Positions 9,156-17,906 are shown, numbered from the stretch's first letter. The stretch is 64,000 nt of DNA from Bradyrhizobium sp. 149 (GCF_023073915.1 NZ_JADPKK010000022.1:868001-932000), one strand, 5' to 3'. The notes: a model not told the origin generated them from the sequence alone. A program made the numbers and translations.

Positions 9156-10033
9156 GTAATCGGCCTTTCGTGGGCGTTGACGAAGAGCGTCATGGCAAGC
9201 AGGTCAGCCGATCCACCCGGGCTGAGACGGCGGGCGACGAAGCTTTCGTGGATCGATTGCGCTCGCGCACGCCAGTCGGGCGCGTGGACGCCGCCTGAAG
9301 CGATGAAGCTCCGCGCTGCGTCATGCGCAAAGCGGAGGCCGTCGAGCCCGCCGCGATGCAGGAGATTGGTGTCTTCGACGGATGCGATCAGGGCAAAGCA
9401 CGCTTCAACCCGGGCGGGCTCCATATCCTGCGGCACGACGGACGTCGCTCTGCGCAGGGACGGCAAGCCGATCCCGTACACGCTGGGAAATCCCGTCGCG
9501 GCCTCGATGCGTGCACCGCCCGCGCGAAAGCGCCGGCGGGCCACGCTGCCATGACTGTGCAGCAGCACCGGACCATCGAGTATGCTGTCGCCCCACAGGC
9601 GCGCCACGGCGTGGCCGAGCGGAAGCGCGGAATCGACCAACCCGCCAGCCCTCGCGCCGGCCGCGGCGCACAGCAGGCCGAGTCCGAAGATCGCGCCACG
9701 ATGCGTGTTGACCCCCGACGTCGCCGCGAGCATGGCGCGCTCCGCCTCCAGGCCGATGATCCGCAGCCGCCCCATACCGGAGCCAAGCGCGCCCGCATCG
9801 GCCAGGCCTTGCAGATAGGGCCTGATGGCCGCGGCGCTGCGACGAAACGTGGCCGCATCCATGTCGTCGTGACTGCCGTTGTCGACATGGCTCACGAGCC
9901 CCGGCTTTGGCCAGGTTTCGAGCTCCTGCACGAGACAATCGGCGGCGACGGCGCCGATGGCGGAGACGTCAGGTGTCGTCTGCGCCTGGCGCAGATATGC
10001 CCGTTCCGGGCCTCTTGCGGCCGTGACGATCAT
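9152..10033 (-). CDS. mdcB: triphosphoribosyl-dephospho-CoA synthase
   Basis: A 293-residue CitG/MdcB-family enzyme. It joins ATP and 3'-dephospho-CoA to make 2'-(5''-triphosphoribosyl)-3'-dephospho-CoA, the prosthetic-group precursor of the acyl carrier subunit MdcC. Family marks are the early KPGLVSHVDNGSHDDMD segment and the GVNTHRGAIFGLGLLCAAAG segment. The start overlaps the mdcG stop by 4 bp and its own stop overlaps the carrier gene by 4 bp, so it is in a tightly coupled part of the operon. The length is normal for the family. Confidence 0.94.
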   Translation of the reverse strand: MIVTAARGPERAYLRQAQTTPDVSAIGAVAADCLVQELETWPKPGLVSHVDNGSHDDMDAATFRRSAAAIRPYLQGLADAGALGSGMGRLRIIGLEAERAMLAATSGVNTHRGAIFGLGLLCAAAGARAGGLVDSALPLGHAVARLWGDSILDGPVLLHSHGSVARRRFRAGGARIEAATGFPSVYGIGLPSLRRATSVVPQDMEPARVEACFALIASVEDTNLLHRGGLDGLRFAHDAARSFIASGGVHAPDWRARAQSIHESFVARRLSPGGSADLLAMTLFVNAHERPIT

Positions 10034-10716
10034 GATCCCCTCGCTCCCGAGATGAATTGATGCCTGCCGAGCAGGACCACGCGGTCGATGCTCTTGACCA
10101 GAACCTCGCCCGCGCCGCCGTGGAATTCGCGCCAGTTGACTGCAGCGCCGTCGGTGCCCATCAGCTCGCCGTCAAGCCGCATCGGCGCGCCGGTCTCGAT
10201 CGCGGCGACTTCAGCAACGAAACGATCGATGTCGATCTTGTCTTGAAACTCAAACAGGACATCCAGGTCGGAAAGCCCGGTGACGTAGTCGAGCCCGGTC
10301 AATGACTGCCAGGCCAGGCTACCGAAGACCCGCGCGTCCACCGTATGGCGAAGCGCGAGCGCCTCCAGCCGGTCGAGCGTCGGCCACCAGTTGCGCGGCG
10401 CGTAAGCCCGCGCCTGCCGCAACAATGGGGGCCTCGCAACCGCGGCGACGTGGTCGATATGAACGATTAGGGAGATCCGTTTCTTGCCGGCCGAGGGCGG
10501 CAAGGGCAGGCCGAGCGCGACGCCGCTTGCCTCGCATGGCAAAGCGCGCCGCCTGATCGCGGGCCATCGCATTTTGGGCCAGCGCGAGAGAAGGGAATCG
10601 GCTGCGAGATCCTCGCGCGCGTCCAGCATGGCGCGCCATCCCGCGGGGCTGACGAAGACGAGGTCATGACGACCCGGTGGACGCTCACCGTGCTTGCAGG
10701 GCCAGGCCACGAACAC
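10030..10716 (-). CDS. mdcG: phosphoribosyl-dephospho-CoA transferase (holo-ACP synthase)
   Basis: A 228-residue MdcG-family nucleotidyltransferase that attaches the phosphoribosyl-dephospho-CoA group to the serine of MdcC. The core runs from about residue 125: VFGSLAWQSLTGLDYVTG followed by LSDLDVLFEF, the two-Asp metal site of the nucleotidyltransferase fold, then AVNWREF near the C-terminus. The start used is a GTG that lies 31 bases inside the end of mdcE; an in-frame GTG two codons later is an alternative. The stop overlaps mdcB by 4 bp. Confidence 0.92.
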   Translation of the reverse strand: MFVAWPCKHGERPPGRHDLVFVSPAGWRAMLDAREDLAADSLLSRWPKMRWPAIRRRALPCEASGVALGLPLPPSAGKKRISLIVHIDHVAAVARPPLLRQARAYAPRNWWPTLDRLEALALRHTVDARVFGSLAWQSLTGLDYVTGLSDLDVLFEFQDKIDIDRFVAEVAAIETGAPMRLDGELMGTDGAAVNWREFHGGAGEVLVKSIDRVVLLGRHQFISGARGS

Positions 10717-11407
10717 GCTCCGCGATCTCGGCGGCCTTCAGCCGGCCGCCGCGCTCTTTGCCGAGCGCATCTCGCCGATCCTGCGCAGCCGGCATGTCGG
10801 CGAGCAACGCCTCCAGCTGGTCGGCGAGCGAAGCGGCGTTGCTCCATGTCATGTGAATGGCGCCCATCTGTGCGAGGTTGGACAGGCCCGGGGCGAACAC
10901 CGGCGTCGACTTCGCCTTCTCCTGCAGCGCTTCCATCGACAGCTTGGTGACCTTCGCCATCGACGGCAGGTCCATCACCGCTGGATCCGCCCCGGGCAAT
11001 CCGACCAGCACGCGCGTTGCAAGGCCTGTCGCAAGCAGGGCACCCGCAGCCGAGTGACCGTACAGGAGGCCGATGGTCGGGCGGCCGTTCACGTCCGCAT
11101 GGATCAGCACCTTCGCCAGATGCGCGAGGAATTCATTCAGCCCGAGCAGCTCGTCGCGCTTGCTCATGCGCTGGCTGTCGCTGTCGACGAGCACCAGGAT
11201 CGGACCGGAATCCCGACCGATCGACCCTAAGACATGGTCGGAAAGTCTGATCGCTTCGTCGACGCCGAGCGCAGTCCGATCCGCGACACCAATGACGATC
11301 ATTCTGCCGCCGGACCGCGGTGTCGCTGACCCGGCAATGATGCCCTTATCGTTGCTGACCTCATGGCCGTCCGGAAACAGCGAGGTGAGAATGTCATCGA
11401 GCGTCAC
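10685..11407 (-). CDS. mdcE: malonate decarboxylase gamma subunit
   Basis: A 240-residue carboxyltransferase-fold subunit. With MdcD it decarboxylates malonyl-S-MdcC to acetyl-S-MdcC and CO2. The start is a GTG (protein begins with TLDDILTSLFP after the initiator) preceded by GGGAGGA at the right distance; a longer upstream frame exists but its translation is low-complexity and lies inside mdcD. Family features include LVDSDSQRMSKRDELLG and the glycine-rich YGHSAAGA turn, the expected oxyanion-type region. It overlaps the mdcD end by 14 bp and the mdcG start by 32 bp. Confidence 0.93.
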   Translation of the reverse strand: MTLDDILTSLFPDGHEVSNDKGIIAGSATPRSGGRMIVIGVADRTALGVDEAIRLSDHVLGSIGRDSGPILVLVDSDSQRMSKRDELLGLNEFLAHLAKVLIHADVNGRPTIGLLYGHSAAGALLATGLATRVLVGLPGADPAVMDLPSMAKVTKLSMEALQEKAKSTPVFAPGLSNLAQMGAIHMTWSNAASLADQLEALLADMPAAQDRRDALGKERGGRLKAAEIAERVRGLALQAR

Positions 11408-12332
11408 GGCTGGTCCTCCCGATCCTGTTGGCGAGCGCGACGAACTGGTCGGCAGGCAGCTCTGGAACGGTTTCCGCATCCGGGATGCCCTCCTCCGTCC
11501 AGATATCAACGGCATCCTCGCAGGCGCCGAAGCGGCGCAATCTTTGGGCAAGCCGCTCCTGCTCGGCCCTCAGCCTGTCGAGGCTGAAAGGTCCGACCAG
11601 GCGGAGCAACTCGCGCGCAGCCTCGCGAAAATCTTGCACATTGTCGTCGGCGAACACGTCGGCGGCGCCGAGCAGCCGGCGGTGCTTGCCGCCCATGGTG
11701 CGCCAGACCAGGGCACGATCTCGGGAATCGAACTCCTCGACGCCGCGATTAGTCTCGATGACTTCGGGGCCCGAGACCGCGATCCGTCCCGGCTCCGAAA
11801 CGGCGAGCGCGGAGCAACAGCCTGCGATCAGGCCGCCGCCGCCATAGCATCCGGACCTGCCGCCGATCAGACCGATGACCTTCACGCCGGCGCTGCGCGC
11901 TTCCATCACGGCGCGCATGATCTCGGCGATGGCAAGTTCGCCGGCATTGGCTTCCTGCAACCGGACGCCACCTGTATCGAACAGAATCAGAACGGGGATC
12001 GAGCCGATCTGGCGCGCGGCGCGGAGCAGCCCCGTCAGCTTGGCGCCATGCACCTCGCCGAAGGCACCGCCCATGAAGCGGCCCTCCTGCGCGGCGACGA
12101 ACACCGGCGAACCGTCGAGGTTGCCGCGACCGACAACGATGCCGTCGTCGAATTGCTCGGGAAGATCGAATATCTTCAAATGCGGGCTGACCTCGCGCTG
12201 CTCCGGTCCGATGAACTCGACGAAGCTCCCGGCATCGAGCAACAGCTCCAGCCGCGTGCGCGCCGACGCCTCGTTGAAGCTGGTGCTGCGGGCCCGTTCG
12301 GCCGGGGTGATGTCCTTGAGCGGAGCGATCAT
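11394..12332 (-). CDS. mdcD: malonate decarboxylase beta subunit
   Basis: A 312-residue crotonase-fold subunit related to the beta subunits of acetyl-CoA carboxylase and other biotin carboxyltransferases. It pairs with MdcE to decarboxylate malonyl-S-ACP. Visible marks are an early FVEFIGPEQREVSPHL segment, the FDTGGVRLQEANAGE strand-turn and a glycine run in GGRSGCYGGGGLIAG, which stabilises the thioester carbonyl in this fold. Its start overlaps the mdcC stop by 4 bp. The length matches the family. Confidence 0.94.
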   Translation of the reverse strand: MIAPLKDITPAERARSTSFNEASARTRLELLLDAGSFVEFIGPEQREVSPHLKIFDLPEQFDDGIVVGRGNLDGSPVFVAAQEGRFMGGAFGEVHGAKLTGLLRAARQIGSIPVLILFDTGGVRLQEANAGELAIAEIMRAVMEARSAGVKVIGLIGGRSGCYGGGGLIAGCCSALAVSEPGRIAVSGPEVIETNRGVEEFDSRDRALVWRTMGGKHRRLLGAADVFADDNVQDFREAARELLRLVGPFSLDRLRAEQERLAQRLRRFGACEDAVDIWTEEGIPDAETVPELPADQFVALANRIGRTSRDAR

Positions 12333-12646
12333 TGGCCGTTCTCCGCGATCAATCGCACCGCTTGCGCCAGCCGAAGCGAGACCGTATCGGGACGCGCGCC
12401 GCCGTCATTGATTGAGAACTTCAGTCCGCCGGGTGAATAGCGCTCGACGAAGTCGCCAATCACGGCACTCCAGACGTCACCGAAGCCGACCGCCACGGTC
12501 CTGATTTCGATCGCGCATTCCGCGTCCGGCAGCACACGCTCTACCAGCACCTCCAGATTGCCCGAGGCGACCACGCCGATAATCGCACTTCGCCTCGCGC
12601 CGTCCGCGCGGGAGCGGACCGGATGTCGAAAGCTGAGATCTTCCAT
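12329..12646 (-). CDS. mdcC: malonate decarboxylase acyl carrier protein (delta subunit)
   Basis: A 105-residue acyl carrier subunit that holds the phosphoribosyl-dephospho-CoA arm through which acetyl and malonyl groups are carried. The expected attachment site is Ser28 in GVVASGNLEVLVE, matching the VxSGxxEVL signature of the family. The rest is a compact alpha/beta protein ending in LRLAQAVRLIAENGQ. The gene starts 9 bp after mdcA and overlaps mdcD by 4 bp. Confidence 0.94.
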   Translation of the reverse strand: MEDLSFRHPVRSRADGARRSAIIGVVASGNLEVLVERVLPDAECAIEIRTVAVGFGDVWSAVIGDFVERYSPGGLKFSINDGGARPDTVSLRLAQAVRLIAENGQ

Positions 12647-12655
12647 GGCGCGTCC

Positions 12656-14302
12656 TCACCAATTTCTGAATTTCGACGGGGGTGCGTACAAGCCGCCCGA
12701 CCAGCGCACGAGATCCTTGATCGAGCGCGCCGCCAGCAGGCTGCGATCCGCGTCGAGCGGATTGATGCCGAGATCCTCCGGCCGGCGGATCACGCCGCGC
12801 TCGCGCAGGCGCGAGACCATGCCGTGGTCCCGCCGACGGCCGACATCGGTGTAGCCGGCAACGCCACGAATGGCCTGTTCGCGCTCCTGCGCGGTGCGGC
12901 ACAGCAAGAGGTTTGCGACGCCCTCTTCGGTGACGACGTGCGTGACGTCGTCGCCATAGATCATGACCGGCGCGAGATCGAGCTTCAGCTTCTCGGCGAG
13001 CTCGATCGCATCGAGCTTCTCGACGAACAGCGGTACGTTCTTGTCGCCGAATGTCTCGCCGATCTGCACGACCAGCTTGCGGCCACGTCGCATCAGTGCC
13101 GAGCCGTCCGGATCTGCCTCCGCTCCGGCCCTCAGCCAGGGCTCGCTCGGATGACGCCGCCCGCGCGCGTCGGCTCCCATGTTCGGGGCGCCGCCGAAGC
13201 CTGCAATGCGCGAGGTGGTGACGGTCGACGAATTTCCTTGCAGGTCGATCTGCAAGGTGGAGCCGATGAACATATCGCAGGCATAGAGCCCGGCGGTCTG
13301 ACAGAAGGCGCGGTTGGAGCGCAACGAGCCGTCGGGACCGGTGAAGTAGACGTCGGATCTGGCGCGGATGTAGTCATCCATGCCGACCTCCGAGCCGAAC
13401 GAGTGAATCTGCCGCACCCAGCCGGACTCGATGGCGGGAATGAGCGCGGGATGCGGATTCAGCGCGAAGTGGGTCGCAATCCTGCCCTTCAACCCGAGCC
13501 GCTCGCCGAATGTCGGCAGCAGAAGCTCGATCGCCGCCGTGCTGAAGCCGATGCCGTGATTGAGCCGCTGCACGCCGTAAGGTGCATAGACACCCTTGAT
13601 CGCGAGCATCGCCGTCAGGATTTGGCCTTCCGTGATGGCAGCCGGATCGCGCGTGAACAGCGGCTCGACGAAGAACGGCTTGTCGGCCCTGACGATGAAG
13701 TGGACACGGTCCGCCGGGATATCCACCCGCGGCACGGTCTCGACGATCTCGTTGACCTGGGCGATGACGACGCCATCCTTGAACGCCGTCGCCTCGACCA
13801 CGGTCGGGGTGTCCTCGGTGTTCGGGCCGGTGTAGAGATTTCCGTCGCGATCGGCGCTGACGGCTGCAATCAGCGCGACATTCGGCGTGAGATCAATGAA
13901 GTAGCGAGCGAACAGTTCGAGATAGGTGTGAACCGCGCCCAGCTCGATCTTGCCGCCGAACAGCATGCGCGCAATGCGTGCCGACTGCGGCCCGGAATAG
14001 GCATAGTCCAGCCGCTTCGCAACGCCCCGATCGAACAGGTCCAGGTGTTCGGGCAAAACGACACCCGACTGTACCATGTGCAGATCGTTGACCTTGGAGA
14101 CATCGATCGCCAGCAGCGCGCGGCTCAAGAGATCGGCCTGCTTCTGGTTGTCGCCCTCCAGGCAAACCCGATCGCCCGGCCGGAGCACGGCCTCCAGCAG
14201 ACGTGTGACGTCTTGCGTTTCGACGACCTTGCCGTTGGCAAGACTGGCTCCCGCCGCGATGCGGGCATCACGCGCGGAGCGGTTGTTCTCCCATGTCGTC
14301 AT
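12656..14302 (-). CDS. mdcA: malonate decarboxylase alpha subunit (ACP transferase)
   Basis: A 548-residue CoA-transferase-fold subunit. It exchanges acetyl-S-ACP and malonate to give malonyl-S-ACP and acetate, starting each catalytic cycle. The start is the ATG giving MTTWENNRSARDARI, since the family begins about here and the ATG overlaps the stop of an upstream 73-codon ORF (ATGA). Recognisable segments are RPGDRVCLEGDNQKQADLL near the N-terminus, the central NHGIGFSTAAIELLLPTFGE, and ARGRRHPSEPWLRAG toward the C-terminus. The usual family length is about 550. A 588-codon open frame on the opposite strand is its shadow. Confidence 0.95.
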   Translation of the reverse strand: MTTWENNRSARDARIAAGASLANGKVVETQDVTRLLEAVLRPGDRVCLEGDNQKQADLLSRALLAIDVSKVNDLHMVQSGVVLPEHLDLFDRGVAKRLDYAYSGPQSARIARMLFGGKIELGAVHTYLELFARYFIDLTPNVALIAAVSADRDGNLYTGPNTEDTPTVVEATAFKDGVVIAQVNEIVETVPRVDIPADRVHFIVRADKPFFVEPLFTRDPAAITEGQILTAMLAIKGVYAPYGVQRLNHGIGFSTAAIELLLPTFGERLGLKGRIATHFALNPHPALIPAIESGWVRQIHSFGSEVGMDDYIRARSDVYFTGPDGSLRSNRAFCQTAGLYACDMFIGSTLQIDLQGNSSTVTTSRIAGFGGAPNMGADARGRRHPSEPWLRAGAEADPDGSALMRRGRKLVVQIGETFGDKNVPLFVEKLDAIELAEKLKLDLAPVMIYGDDVTHVVTEEGVANLLLCRTAQEREQAIRGVAGYTDVGRRRDHGMVSRLRERGVIRRPEDLGINPLDADRSLLAARSIKDLVRWSGGLYAPPSKFRNW

Positions 14303-14520
14303 GACCTCTGCACCTTTGTGGCGTTGGCTCCGCTCCAGAGCGATCCCGGATCGGCACGGTCGGAATGGGGCTTGAGCACCGCCCCGTAGAGCTCGCGCGG
14401 CGAATTCGCGAGCCACATCAGATCCGGATTGCCGGACGGGAAATCGCGGCTCAGTCCGGACCGCTTCACCGTCGTCACCTGCCCGCTCAGGGCAGCGCTG
14501 GTCGTCTCGATCATGTTCAT
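14299..14520 (-). CDS. small ORF translationally coupled to mdcA
   Basis: A 73-residue ORF with GGAG seven bases upstream of its ATG and a stop codon that overlaps the mdcA start as ATGA. No signal peptide or membrane segment; the centre reads GLSRDFPSGNPDLMWLANSP. I recognise no family. The ribosome site and exact coupling make it more than chance: it may be a leader that controls mdcA translation, a small accessory protein, or the worn end of a former gene. No such gene is part of the standard mdc set. Confidence 0.55.
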   Translation of the reverse strand: MNMIETTSAALSGQVTTVKRSGLSRDFPSGNPDLMWLANSPRELYGAVLKPHSDRADPGSLWSGANATKVQRS

Positions 14521-14609
14521 GGGAATTCTCCAGTCCGGCCGGCGGGAGTGCTGTCACCCCCGCCGTCCTTCCTTCCGCTGCTCGTGCGTCAGGACCGGCG
14601 GAAACGTGG

Positions 14610-15395
14610 TCAGCGCGTGGCCGGCTGCGGGATGCTACGCGCAGCGTGGGTGATGACCGCCGCAACCTCCTTCGGATGCGACTCGTAGACCGAGTGGCTG
14701 GCGCCCGGGATCACGGTGGTCTGGCTCTTGGCGCGCTCGTAGTACCAACGCTCCAGATCCGGGTTGATGATCTGGTCATTGCCGGCGACGATGCCCCAGC
14801 TCGGCTTGGTCTTCCATGCCGCCGCCGTCAGTGGCGTGCTGAACACCTGGGTTGCGGCCGGAACCTGCGAGCGCGCGGCGAACTCGGCCCGCTCACGCGG
14901 CAGATCCGGCGCGAACAGTTTCGGGAATTGCACGGGATCGAGATAGGTGAACTTGTCGGGCGTCACCTTGATGACGCCTTCGGTCTTTCCGAGCACGCTC
15001 GGCGTCTTTTTGCCCAGCGCCGATTCGTCCTCTCCGACGTCGGGCGCGTGCGCGGCGACATAGACGAGGCCGACGACGTTGGGATGAACGCCGGCCTCGG
15101 TGATGATCGAGCCGCCGTAACTGTGGCCGACGAGAAGCGTCGGGCCGTCCTGAAGATCGAGAATGCGCTTCGCCGCTGTGACGTCGTCGGCGAACGAGGT
15201 CTCGGGCTCCTGCACCATGGTGACGCGGAATCCCTCCTTCATCAGGATCTCATAGACCGGCTTCCAGCCGGACCCATCCACCCAGGCGCCGTGCACCAGG
15301 ACGATATTCTTCAGGGGTTCTGCACGGGCGGGAGCAACGGTCGAAAACAGGGAGAGAGCGGCGGCAAAGGCGAGGCCAGCGTTGAGGTGTTTCAT
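14610..15395 (-). CDS. exported alpha/beta hydrolase
   Basis: A 261-residue protein with a Sec signal peptide (about residues 1-25, ending APARA). The mature part has the fold marks of alpha/beta hydrolases: the oxyanion HGAWVDGSGW segment, the nucleophile elbow GHSYGG, an Asp in the GNDQIINPD strand and the late His in GASHSVYESHP. This subgroup includes esterase-like proteins often found under stress regulons; the substrate is unknown. It lies 89 bp upstream of the mdc leader ORF on the same strand, so read-through is possible, but nothing links it to malonate. Confidence 0.88.
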   Translation of the reverse strand: MKHLNAGLAFAAALSLFSTVAPARAEPLKNIVLVHGAWVDGSGWKPVYEILMKEGFRVTMVQEPETSFADDVTAAKRILDLQDGPTLLVGHSYGGSIITEAGVHPNVVGLVYVAAHAPDVGEDESALGKKTPSVLGKTEGVIKVTPDKFTYLDPVQFPKLFAPDLPRERAEFAARSQVPAATQVFSTPLTAAAWKTKPSWGIVAGNDQIINPDLERWYYERAKSQTTVIPGASHSVYESHPKEVAAVITHAARSIPQPATR

Positions 15396-15692
15396 GTCGG
15401 GATCACTCCGGGTTGGAATGCAGCGACACTAGTTTCGAGGCTTGCTGGTGTATTTCGACAACGCAACTGCCCTTGCCACTTCGCACGTCGGGACGATCGC
15501 CAGTCGCGCGCGGCGTGGTTGAGAGATGCATCTTAAGAGGAAGGGACCACGTCATGCACACTGACATTCATGGACTTGATCTCTCGCAAGCGTGAACGGC
15601 CGGCGTTCGTACGTGAAAGACGATCGATTCGCACCCTGGCATTCACGACAAAGTTCCTGACGTCGCTCGAAATCCAAGCATAGGACCGAACA

Positions 15693-16034
15693 ATGACATC
15701 CATCGCAAAATGCGGGATCGCTTTCTTCATTCTGCTAGGCGCAACACTGCCTGCGCATGCCGGAACCTGCACGGATGACATCGCGCAAACCCAGGGCCAG
15801 CTCGATCTGGCCATAGAGAAGGACGCAGGCTCCCACGGCTGGAAGCCGGAGAGCCTCAACGCGTTGCGCGGCCATCAACCGACGCCGCGCTCGCTCGCTG
15901 AAGCAGAAGGTAGCAACGGCCTCGATCTCACCGACGCGCTCGATTCGCTCGATCGCGCGCGCACCGCCAGTCGTACCGGTGACATCGCCGCGTGCAGCCG
16001 GGAGATCGCACGCGCGCGGGCCATCCTGAGATAG
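15693..16034 (+). CDS. small exported protein, function unknown
   Basis: A 113-residue protein with a signal peptide (residues about 1-23, cleavage after PAHA). The mature part is helical and Arg/Ala-rich with Cys residues near both ends (GTCTDD and AACSREI), which could form a disulfide in the periplasm. It resembles short rhizobial periplasmic proteins with no assigned function. It is the first gene upstream of the exported low-complexity protein and RND pump on the same strand, but a 180-bp gap separates them. Confidence 0.75.
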   Translation: MTSIAKCGIAFFILLGATLPAHAGTCTDDIAQTQGQLDLAIEKDAGSHGWKPESLNALRGHQPTPRSLAEAEGSNGLDLTDALDSLDRARTASRTGDIAACSREIARARAILR

Positions 16035-16215
16035 CGTGCGCAACCTCAAGATCGATGCCGAGGCGACGCGTCATCCTGGTCGCGCGAAACGGATGCAGTT
16101 TGCGACGCGCCGAATCCTCCTCGCCGTCGTGCAGCCGGGGAGCGGGACGTGCGTTCTGGAAATACCCAAGCTCGCGCACCTTTCTATTGTTCGCAATCAG
16201 CCGGAGGCTCGTCCC

Positions 16216-16713
16216 ATGCGAAAGCAGTATTCAGCAAACAACGGTGTGATGCTGGCGGCAGCCATGCTGTGGCTGATCCCGGCCACGGCCGTCGCCCAAA
16301 TAACGGTGCCGGGAATGCAGCCGCCTGCCGGCATGCTTGCGACGTCGCCGCTCAATCCGCAAGCCTCGCGGCCCGTGGGCATTCCGTTGGGATCGACCGA
16401 GATCGCAACGCCCGGCATCTCTCCGGTCAATCCTGCGCAAAGCACGACGCAATGCGCCGGGTCCGGCAGTGCTTCATCCTCCGGGGCATTGTTCGATGGT
16501 GGCGGGCTCTCCAGCACCTCATCGGCCAATTGCGCCAGCAGCACCGCAGCTGCCTCCGTCTCATCCCTGCCCTCGACGTCGACGGTCGGGCGCGTCGGGA
16601 TTCCGCTGGGCTCCGCCGAGATCGGCGGCGCCGGAATCAGCCCGTCCGTGCCGGTGCCCGGCCCCACGTCCATGGGCAGCACGACTTCGATCGACGGCTC
16701 CGGCAATCCCTGA
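16216..16713 (+). CDS. exported Ser/Pro/Gly-rich repeat protein beside RND pump
   Basis: A 165-residue protein whose start is set by CGGAGG eight bases before the ATG. A signal peptide covers residues about 1-28 (ending AVAQ). The mature part is low complexity and carries one 17-residue unit twice: VGIPLGSTEIATPGISP at 54-70 and VGIPLGSAEIGGAGISP at 127-143, with a Ser/Ala tract and two Cys (80 and 106) between. It lies 20 bp upstream of the adaptor gene and is probably co-transcribed with it. A protein of similar character lies beside the other RND locus (49058-49759). The role is unknown; a periplasmic or surface accessory of the pump is a guess from position. Confidence 0.72.
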   Translation: MRKQYSANNGVMLAAAMLWLIPATAVAQITVPGMQPPAGMLATSPLNPQASRPVGIPLGSTEIATPGISPVNPAQSTTQCAGSGSASSSGALFDGGGLSSTSSANCASSTAAASVSSLPSTSTVGRVGIPLGSAEIGGAGISPSVPVPGPTSMGSTTSIDGSGNP

Positions 16714-16733
16714 GATCAAGAAGGATCATCACC

Positions 16734-17906
16734 GTGAAGCGGAACCTTACCATTGCGTTCGTTGCTCTTGTCGCGATCCTGGCCGGCGCAGGCCTCTGGT
16801 TCTTCGGCCCCGACCGGAAGCCGGCCGTAGTGGCCGCCCCCCTCCCCACCGCTGTGCCGGTGGTCGCCGCCAGTGTCATCGGCAAGGACGTTCCCATCTA
16901 TCTGCGCGGCATCGGCACGGTGATCGCCTACAACACCGACGTCGTGCGCAGCCAAATTCAGGGACAGATCGTCAAGATCGCCTTCACCGAGGGACAGACC
17001 GTCAAGGCTGGCGACCTGCTCGCGCAGATCGATCCACGTCCCTACGAGGCACAGATTGAGCAGCTGACGGCCAATCGCGACAGGGACCAGGCGCAGCTCG
17101 CCAATGCCGAAGCCAATCTTTCCCGCTACAACCAGCTTGGCGCCAAGGGCTATGCGACACCGCAACTGATCGAGACGCAGACCGCCCAGGTGGCGCAGCT
17201 CAAGGCCGCCGTGAAGGCGGACCAGGCGCAGATCGATGAAGCCAACGTCCAACTCAGCTATACTCGCCTGACCTCGGCCATTCCCGGCATCACCGGCGTT
17301 CGCCAGATCGATGTCGGCAACGTCATTCATCCGACCGATCCGAACGGTCTCGTCGTCGTCACCCAGATCGAGCCGATCTCGCTGCTGTTCACCCTGCCGC
17401 AGACGGATCTGCCCGTGATCCAGCAGCATGCCGCAAAGGGCGAGCTGAAGGTCATCGCCTACAGCCAGGACAACAAGACCAAGCTCGACGAAGGAACGCT
17501 GCTGCTGGTCAACAACGAGATCGCAGGAACGACCGGCACTGTGCAGCTCAAGGCGGTTTTCCCGAACCGTGAGCACCGGCTGTGGCCCGGCCAGCTGGTG
17601 AACGCGCGCCTGCTGCTCAAGATTCAGAAGGGCGCGATCACTGTCGCCGGCTCTGCCGTGCAGCAGGGACCGAACGGCAGCTATGTCTATGTCCTGACCG
17701 ACGGCCAGACGGCCGCCTTCCGTCCCGTTCACGTCGTACAGATTAGCGATGGCCAGGCCCTGATCGACCAGGGATTGAAATCAGGTGACGTTGTCGTGAT
17801 CGACGGCCAGTACCGGCTCACGGAGGGTAGCCGTGTTCGCGAGCTGCACGGCAAGGCCGCGCGTGAAGCCGACCTGCAGAGCGCCGTGCAGGACGCGATC
17901 CCATGA
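16734..17906 (+). CDS. RND efflux periplasmic adaptor (HlyD/MdtA family)
   Basis: A 390-residue membrane fusion protein starting at a GTG with AAGGA eight bases upstream. Residues about 4-22 are a membrane anchor. Then come a beta-barrel/lipoyl half (GIGTVIAYNTDVVRSQIQG, EGQTVKAGDLLAQIDPRPY), an alpha-helical hairpin (about 100-175, with RYNQLGAKGYAT at its tip), the second lipoyl half and the membrane-proximal domain. It links the inner-membrane pump to an outer-membrane channel. The stop overlaps the pump start by 4 bp. No outer-membrane factor gene is nearby. Confidence 0.93.
   Translation: MKRNLTIAFVALVAILAGAGLWFFGPDRKPAVVAAPLPTAVPVVAASVIGKDVPIYLRGIGTVIAYNTDVVRSQIQGQIVKIAFTEGQTVKAGDLLAQIDPRPYEAQIEQLTANRDRDQAQLANAEANLSRYNQLGAKGYATPQLIETQTAQVAQLKAAVKADQAQIDEANVQLSYTRLTSAIPGITGVRQIDVGNVIHPTDPNGLVVVTQIEPISLLFTLPQTDLPVIQQHAAKGELKVIAYSQDNKTKLDEGTLLLVNNEIAGTTGTVQLKAVFPNREHRLWPGQLVNARLLLKIQKGAITVAGSAVQQGPNGSYVYVLTDGQTAAFRPVHVVQISDGQALIDQGLKSGDVVVIDGQYRLTEGSRVRELHGKAAREADLQSAVQDAIP

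Noticed and set aside
11073..12440. 455-codon plus-strand frame
   Set aside because: Shadow of mdcD and mdcE; no domain, no ribosome site.
12623..14389. 588-codon open frame on the plus strand
   Set aside because: It lies opposite mdcA, a well-supported gene, and its translation is low-complexity and charged. GC-rich codons leave the opposite strand open.
16036..16215. N-terminal extension of the exported repeat protein
   Set aside because: The signal peptide and ribosome site place the start at 16216.
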